Shown: positions 38,356 through 42,385 of the stretch, piece after piece | Numbering within the stretch: position 1 is the stretch's first letter | How the letters are laid out: every line of letters starts with the position of its first letter | Assembly (NCBI GenBank): GCA_030158675.1 | Contig: JAOASL010000035.1 | Span: 81,627 to 124,011 of the forward strand | Direction: 5' to 3' | From: Burkholderiaceae bacterium | GTDB taxonomy: Bacteria > Pseudomonadota > Gammaproteobacteria > Burkholderiales > Burkholderiaceae_D | DNA: 42,385 bases | The notes under the pieces: generated by a model | Database searches by the model: none | Told to the model about the DNA's origin: nothing | The model's input: only the letters and a program-made list of their open reading frames with translations | Made by a program: the position numbers and the translations under genes

Positions 38356-39468
38356 ATGCGCGCCCCCGCGAACCACTGGCTGGCCGTGCTCGCGCTGATG
38401 TTGTCACGCGCTGCCGCCGCCGAAACCGGACCGTCGGTCGACCTTGTCACGGATTCCGTTGGCCTCCCGGTTCGAGGTAGCCTGGGCGAGTGCTGGCGGC
38501 TCAGCGCTGACTCCGGTACGGCAGCTCCCTGCCCGCGTGTCGGCAGCGCGCCAACGACGGGCGTATCCGCCGGCGGTGCAACCACAGCGGGGGCGACTGC
38601 GGGAACGGCAGCGGACATAGCCCAGCCTGTGACTGGCACAGACTTCACTGCTATCAACGCGGCCGGCAACCCCGGATACGTGGTCGATTCAAATGGCATT
38701 GTCGTGCGCGGCACTCAGGGCGAATGCTGGCACACGGGGAGTTGGTCGCCTGAGCTGGCGACGATTATTGGCTGCGACGGCGTGCTTGCCAAAGCATTGC
38801 CGGTTCCTACGCCGGCGCCCAGCCCCAGGCCACAGCCCCCCGTTGAATCCATTACACCGCCGGCAATCAGTGCGGCCGAAACACCGACCACACCGCTGCC
38901 GGCAGAGGCGGCCGGTAAAACCGCGCCTACGGTACCCACACCCGTTCCAGCAACGCCTGAGACTCCACCAGCCACTGCTGCACCGCGTGGCGCGCGCGTA
39001 GCACCGGAAGTGATTCCTCCCGTTCCCAAGGCTCCGGTTCCATCCGCCGTGGTTCCTTTCAGCGAACCCGGCGAATCCTCAAAAGAAGCGGCAAAGCACG
39101 CCGAACCCATTTCGGAAAAGGTCACACTGGACACAGACACCTACTTCGACTTCGACAAAGCCACGCTGAAGCCGGAAGGCAGGCACAAACTCGATAGCCT
39201 GGCGAGCCGACTCGCCGCGCTGAAACTCGAGGTGGTCGTCGCCACCGGTCATACCGACTGGACCGGCACGGCCACCTACAATCAGCGACTCTCGGAACGG
39301 CGCGCTCAGTCCGTCAAAAACTATCTGGTTCAGAAAGGCGTGCCGCGCGACCGCATATTCACCGAAGGCAAAGGGGAAACACAGCCGATGGTGTCGAACA
39401 CCACCCGCGCAGGACGGGCAGAAAATCGTCGCGTCGAAGTGGAACTGGTGGGTACGCGCAAGCGCTAG
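38356..39468 (+). CDS. OmpA family protein with duplicated N-terminal module (tandem paralogue 1)
   Basis: An outer-membrane/periplasmic protein of 370 residues. It has a short signal peptide (MRAPANHWLAVLALMLSRAA, cleavage near AAA-E). Two copies of a small cysteine-tryptophan module follow: a degenerate one at residues 28-63 (TDSVGLPVRGSLGECWRL) and a well-kept one at 108-147 (YVVDSNGIVVRGTQGECWH, ending IIGCDG). A long Pro/Thr/Ala-rich linker (150-235) comes next. The C-terminal OmpA peptidoglycan-binding domain (255-370) has [24 protein letters not shown] and GRAENRRVEVELVG. There is no 8-strand barrel. The start at 38356 follows AGGAG. It is a tandem paralogue of the next gene, with longer and more diverged sequence. 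Confidence 0.88.
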   Translation: MRAPANHWLAVLALMLSRAAAAETGPSVDLVTDSVGLPVRGSLGECWRLSADSGTAAPCPRVGSAPTTGVSAGGATTAGATAGTAADIAQPVTGTDFTAINAAGNPGYVVDSNGIVVRGTQGECWHTGSWSPELATIIGCDGVLAKALPVPTPAPSPRPQPPVESITPPAISAAETPTTPLPAEAAGKTAPTVPTPVPATPETPPATAAPRGARVAPEVIPPVPKAPVPSAVVPFSEPGESSKEAAKHAEPISEKVTLDTDTYFDFDKATLKPEGRHKLDSLASRLAALKLEVVVATGHTDWTGTATYNQRLSERRAQSVKNYLVQKGVPRDRIFTEGKGETQPMVSNTTRAGRAENRRVEVELVGTRKR

Positions 39469-39531
39469 TCATTCCCCTTCTTCTAAAGAGTCGTTTTGCC
39501 ACTTTTTCGAGCACCCAGAGGCGGGGCGCGA

Positions 39532-39559
39532 CCGCATTGAATTGCTGCTTTCAATGCGG
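39532..39559. promoter_or_regulatory. 10-bp hairpin between the two ompA genes
   Basis: CCGCATTGAA (39532-39541) / TTCAATGCGG (39550-39559), perfect arms, eight-base loop, 60 bases after the first ompA stop. There is no U tract, so it could be a weak terminator, an mRNA stabiliser or an operator for the second gene. Confidence 0.5.
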
Positions 39560-39668
39560 CAATCGACAACGATGACTGCCGCAATTCTTGCACTGGAGCC
39601 AGCAATCCAGAGTAAAATGTTGACTTGTCAGAATGGTTGTGCGTGTCTGCGGCACCTCTCAAAAAACG

Positions 39669-39717
39669 AGGTAACGACGCCGGCTCGTCGTTACCTGCGA
39701 ATTCAAATACTTATAAT
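39669..39717 (+). promoter_or_regulatory. 11-bp hairpin overlapping the probable ompA promoter
   Basis: AGGTAACGACG (39669-39679) / CGTCGTTACCT (39686-39696) is a perfect 11-bp inverted repeat. A consensus -10 box TATAAT lies at 39712-39717, so the repeat would cover the -35 region, where no good -35 hexamer is seen. That arrangement suggests an activator- or repressor-bound operator. The alternative is a leader hairpin if transcription starts further upstream. Confidence 0.5.
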
Positions 39718-39743
39718 TTTACTAACTACCCGGGAAAAACAAC

Positions 39744-40493
39744 ATGAAAATCTCTCTGCGCAAAGTCGCGCTGATTCTTGCTATGGTTTCGGCCGGCACG
39801 GCTGCAATGGCGACCGAAAGCGACAAGAATGGCTACGTGGTCGACAGCAGCAAAGATATCGTGCGCAGCGGCAGCGGCCTCTGCTGGCATGCTGGCTTCT
39901 GGACACCGGCTGATGCGGTAGAAGGTTGCGACGGCGCGATCGCCAAAGCGAAGAATGCAGTTACCGCCAAGCCGGCAGCAGCCGCACCGGCAGCAAAGGC
40001 GGACGCAGGTTCGGCATCGTCATCGTCCGCTACAGCCGCAACTACAGCATCGGCACCAGCACCAGCACCGACAGCTGTTGAGTCCGCCGCAGCACCGGCT
40101 GCCGTTCCGGCACCCGTCGCCGTCGAGCCGAAGGCCGAGAAGGTCAGCTTCTCCGCTGATGCATTCTTCGACTTCGACAAAGCGGTGCTGAAGCCGGAAG
40201 GCAAAGCGAAGCTGGAAGACCTGGTATCGAAGCTGCATGGCACCGACATCGAAGTCATCGTCGCCACCGGCCATACTGACTGGACTGGTACCGATGCCTA
40301 TAACATGAAGCTCTCGATGCGCCGCTCCAAAGCCGTCAAGGCATTCCTGGTATCGAAGGGCATCCCGGAATCGCGCGTGTTCACCGAAGGCAAGGGCGAG
40401 CGCGAGCCGGTTGCAGACAACCACTCCCGTGAAGGCCGTGCGAAAAATCGCCGCGTGGAAGTTGAAGTCGTCGGCACCCGCACTGCGAAGTAA
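39744..40493 (+). CDS. ompA: OmpA family peptidoglycan-associated outer-membrane protein
   Basis: The 249-residue protein has a signal peptide ([20 protein letters not shown], cleavage after AMA). One Cys-Trp module follows at about residues 30-66 ([20 protein letters not shown], then GCDGAIAKA). An Ala/Pro/Ser-rich linker leads to a C-terminal OmpA domain with [36 protein letters not shown] and [16 protein letters not shown]. This is the standard OmpA-like protein of Burkholderiales found between gyrA and ubiG, and it links the outer membrane to peptidoglycan. It is followed by a strong terminator. Confidence 0.93.
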   Translation: MKISLRKVALILAMVSAGTAAMATESDKNGYVVDSSKDIVRSGSGLCWHAGFWTPADAVEGCDGAIAKAKNAVTAKPAAAAPAAKADAGSASSSSATAATTASAPAPAPTAVESAAAPAAVPAPVAVEPKAEKVSFSADAFFDFDKAVLKPEGKAKLEDLVSKLHGTDIEVIVATGHTDWTGTDAYNMKLSMRRSKAVKAFLVSKGIPESRVFTEGKGEREPVADNHSREGRAKNRRVEVEVVGTRTAK

Positions 40494-40531
40494 TCCTGCC
40501 GCGCATCGAACCCTGTTGCTGGGTTCTCGCG

Positions 40532-40562
40532 AAAAAGCCGCTGCCTTGTGCAGCGGCTTTTT
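40532..40562 (+). terminator. ompA terminator
   Basis: A 13-bp stem AAAAAGCCGCTGC (40532-40544) / GCAGCGGCTTTTT (40550-40562) with a five-base loop and continuing T run: a textbook intrinsic terminator 38 bases after the ompA stop. Confidence 0.96.
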
Positions 40563-40590
40563 TATTCGTCATCAAGTTTCCGCTATCATC

Positions 40591-41292
40591 ATGTGCATGA
40601 ACGCCGATCCTCAAGAACTCCAGAAATTCAGCGAGCTTGCACACCGCTGGTGGGACCCGCAATCCGAATTTCGTCCGCTGCACGAGATCAATCCGTTGCG
40701 CCTCGAATGGATCAATGCACTGGTGCCGCTCGCCGGCAAGCGCGTGATCGACATTGGCTGCGGCGGTGGCATCCTGACTGAATCGATTGCGAGGAAAGGC
40801 GCCACGGTCACCGGCATCGACCTGTCCGAAAAGGCGCTGAAGGTCGCCGACTTGCACAGCCTCGAATCCGGCGTATCGGTGCGCTACGAGCTGATCGCAG
40901 CCGAGGACATCGCAGCGCGCGAGCCGAGTCAGTACGACGTAGTGACCTGCATGGAAATGCTGGAGCATGTGCCCGATCCGGCTGCCGTCGTGCAAGCTTG
41001 TGCGACGCTGGTCAAACCGGGAGGACGCGTATTTTTTTCGACTCTTAACCGCAATCCGAAATCTTATCTGTTCGCGATTATCGGCGCCGAGTACGTTCTG
41101 CGCATGCTGCCGCGTGGTACCCATGACTACGCGAAATTCATCAAGCCGGCCGAGCTATCACAGTCCTGTCGTAACGCAGGCCTCGAGGTCGACGCGATCA
41201 AGGGCATGAGCTATAACCCGCTGACGAAAATTTATTCACTGAACCGCGACACCGATGTCAATTACCTGTTCGCATGCCACAAACCCGCGTGA
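40591..41292 (+). CDS. ubiG: Ubiquinone biosynthesis O-methyltransferase
   Basis: SAM-dependent O-methylation of polyprenyl hydroxybenzene intermediates in ubiquinone synthesis. The 233-residue protein has the UbiG N-terminus [19 protein letters not shown] with [16 protein letters not shown] motif [42 protein letters not shown], and the membrane-binding insert [23 protein letters not shown] codons at 40591 and 40597 are both possible; neither has a clear ribosome binding site. It is followed by gph in the usual ubiG-gph order, with gph possibly overlapping. Confidence 0.96.
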   Translation: MCMNADPQELQKFSELAHRWWDPQSEFRPLHEINPLRLEWINALVPLAGKRVIDIGCGGGILTESIARKGATVTGIDLSEKALKVADLHSLESGVSVRYELIAAEDIAAREPSQYDVVTCMEMLEHVPDPAAVVQACATLVKPGGRVFFSTLNRNPKSYLFAIIGAEYVLRMLPRGTHDYAKFIKPAELSQSCRNAGLEVDAIKGMSYNPLTKIYSLNRDTDVNYLFACHKPA

Positions 41293-41303
41293 GCACAGAC
41301 CCA

Positions 41304-41972
41304 ATGACGATCAGGCTACGCGCACCGAAAGCAGTACTTTTCGACCTCGATGGCACGCTCGCCGATACCGCACCCGACCTGGCAGCGGCAGCCAATAAGC
41401 TGCGTACCGACCGCGGCCTCACTCCGACACCGTTCGAGCAGTTGCGTCCGGTAGCGTCCGCCGGTGCACGCGGCCTGATCGGCGTCGCATTCGGGCTAAT
41501 GCCGGCCGACGCCGGCTTCGACGCATTGCGCAGCGAATTCCTTGCAAACTATGCAGCCAAAATCGCCGACCGGACAACGCTGTTCGACGGCATCGCCGAC
41601 TTACTGGAAACGATAGAGTCGCGCGGGCTGAAGTGGGGCGTAGTCACCAACAAGCCCGAGCTTTATACCAATGCGCTGCTGCCCCTGATCGGACTGCAGC
41701 ATACGGCATGCTCGATCTCAGGCGACACTACCGCGCACGCCAAACCGCATCCGGAACCACTGTTCGAAGCCTGTCGCCGTCTTGGTCTGGCGGCACAAGA
41801 CTGCTGGTACGTCGGTGACGACCTGCGCGACATCCAGGCCGGCAAAGCAGCAGGCATGCCCACCGTGGCCGCTGGCTGGGGCTATTGCGGACACAGCGCA
41901 CCACAGTCCTGGGATGCCGACTGCGTCGCCCGAGACCCGGCCGATATCATGAGACTTCTGTGCGCCTCTTGA
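41304..41972 (+). CDS. gph: Phosphoglycolate phosphatase
   Basis: HAD-superfamily phosphatase removing 2-phosphoglycolate. The 222-residue protein has the nucleophile motif AVLFDLDGTLADTAPDL, motif II GVVTNKPELYTNALL, motif III lysine in HAKPHPEPLFEACRRLGL, and motif IV WYVGDDLRDIQAGKAAGMPT. The start at 41304 (MTIRLRAPKAVLFDLDG) lies 11 bases after the ubiG stop. A second ATG at 41274 overlaps ubiG and would add ten residues. Confidence 0.94.
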   Translation: MTIRLRAPKAVLFDLDGTLADTAPDLAAAANKLRTDRGLTPTPFEQLRPVASAGARGLIGVAFGLMPADAGFDALRSEFLANYAAKIADRTTLFDGIADLLETIESRGLKWGVVTNKPELYTNALLPLIGLQHTACSISGDTTAHAKPHPEPLFEACRRLGLAAQDCWYVGDDLRDIQAGKAAGMPTVAAGWGYCGHSAPQSWDADCVARDPADIMRLLCAS

Positions 41973-42002
41973 AATCCCGAGCGATCACCTCATCTGGTGA
42001 GC

Positions 42003-42008
42003 TACAAT
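42003..42008 (+). promoter_or_regulatory. Probable -10 box of ssrA
   Basis: TACAAT stands 15 bases before the mature tmRNA 5' end, fitting a short precursor leader. No good -35 lies 17 bp upstream. CTTGAAA (41968-41974) with CCTCATCT (41988-41995) 13 bases later resembles a sigma32 promoter, with weak support. Confidence 0.45.
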
Positions 42009-42023
42009 GAGAGTCTGCTCATT

Positions 42024-42383
42024 GGGGGCGACCTGGTTTCGACAGGGGTTACAAAGCAGTGCAGGGCATACCGAGGACTGGTTACCTCGTAAATCCAGCC
42101 GGAAATCAATAACTGCAAACGACTCTTCGTACGCAGTAGCTGCTTAAGGCGGCTTCCCTCACACCGCTTCGTCCCTGGGGCGGGCCGGCAACGGCACGTG
42201 AGGTTATCTACAGGGAATCGCGTTATGTCGGGTTACTTGGCGTGGCGTTAAATTTAGGTAACTCGCTTTGCCGCAGCGTGTGCGTCCGCGTCGGCAAGGT
42301 CAAAACCAAAAGACAGCACTAAGTATGTAGAACTGTCTGTAGCGGACTTCTGGACGCGGGTTCGATTCCCGCCGCCTCCACCA
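42024..42383 (+). ncRNA. ssrA: Transfer-messenger RNA (tmRNA)
   Basis: Rescues stalled ribosomes by trans-translation. The 5' end GGGGGCGACCTGGTTTCGAC and the 3' end CGGGTTCGATTCCCGCC with CGCCTCCACCA form the tRNA-like half: the acceptor GGGGGCG pairs with CGCCTCC (one G-U). The tag reading frame starts at the resume codon GCA (42115) and encodes ANDSSYAVAA, then TAA (42145-42147). The mature RNA is about 360 nt, a usual size, and the CCA is encoded. The tag ends AVAA rather than the commoner ALAA. Confidence 0.97.
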
Positions 42384-42385
42384 AT

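Overview
This window reads as chromosome of a betaproteobacterium of the order Burkholderiales, most like the Oxalobacteraceae (Herminiimonas/Herbaspirillum relatives). Three things suggest this: the gene order gyrA-pheA-hisC-tyrA-aroA-cmk-rpsA-ihfB-lapA-lapB, the order ompA-ubiG-gph-ssrA, and a tmRNA tag (ANDSSYAVAA) of betaproteobacterial form. The assignment rests on gene order and protein motifs read by eye, not on a database search.

Layout. Positions 1-3700 are accessory: a quinone-oxidoreductase-like dehydrogenase, a TetR regulator, a possible 5'-truncated gene fragment, a SAM methyltransferase and a small secreted protein. Positions 3.8-8.4 kb hold the malic enzyme MaeB, divergent from thiL-pgpA-pncC. 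At 8.6-10.0 kb sits an isolated gene for a leucine-rich-repeat protein with an F-box-like segment. From 10.1 to 15.3 kb come pyrF, a DMT exporter, dacB (PBP4), an ornithine cyclodeaminase homologue and a pirin. Positions 15.4-17.7 kb are groES-groEL with a CIRCE element and overlapping sigma70/sigma32-type promoters. A second isolated gene at 17.9-19.1 kb encodes a protein whose C-terminal half has the layout of a mono-ADP-ribosyltransferase. Positions 19.1-23.7 kb carry an enoyl-CoA hydratase, a YlqF-type GTPase, a histone-deacetylase-like amidohydrolase, mltB and a DUF1415 gene. An AT-rich gap with several dyads precedes a small HTH protein at 24.26 kb. Then, on the minus strand, come cysM, comEA, a frameshifted and truncated hldE (rfaE) relic, lapB, lapA, ihfB, rpsA, cmk, aroA, tyrA, hisC, pheA and gyrA. 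The window ends with two tandem ompA genes, ubiG, gph and ssrA (tmRNA).

How the genes work together. The minus-strand block from gyrA to ihfB is a tightly packed aromatic amino acid, nucleotide and translation cluster with overlapping or near-abutting genes, closed by a UUCG-loop terminator after ihfB. LapA-LapB control LPS assembly. The adjacent ADP-heptose gene hldE is dead, and no hldD is seen beside it.

Most interesting points. Two eukaryote-like, effector-type genes (F-box/LRR and ADP-ribosyltransferase) are inserted singly into otherwise conserved housekeeping DNA, each preceded by dyad sequences. Both look like candidates for secreted host-directed proteins. No secretion apparatus and no recognised hrp/PIP box is visible in the window, so secretion is inference. 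Other points are the decayed heptose locus with tandem repeats at its end, the absence of serC between gyrA and pheA, a tandem OmpA duplication with a doubled N-terminal Cys-Trp module, and Gln at the Ser83-equivalent position of GyrA.
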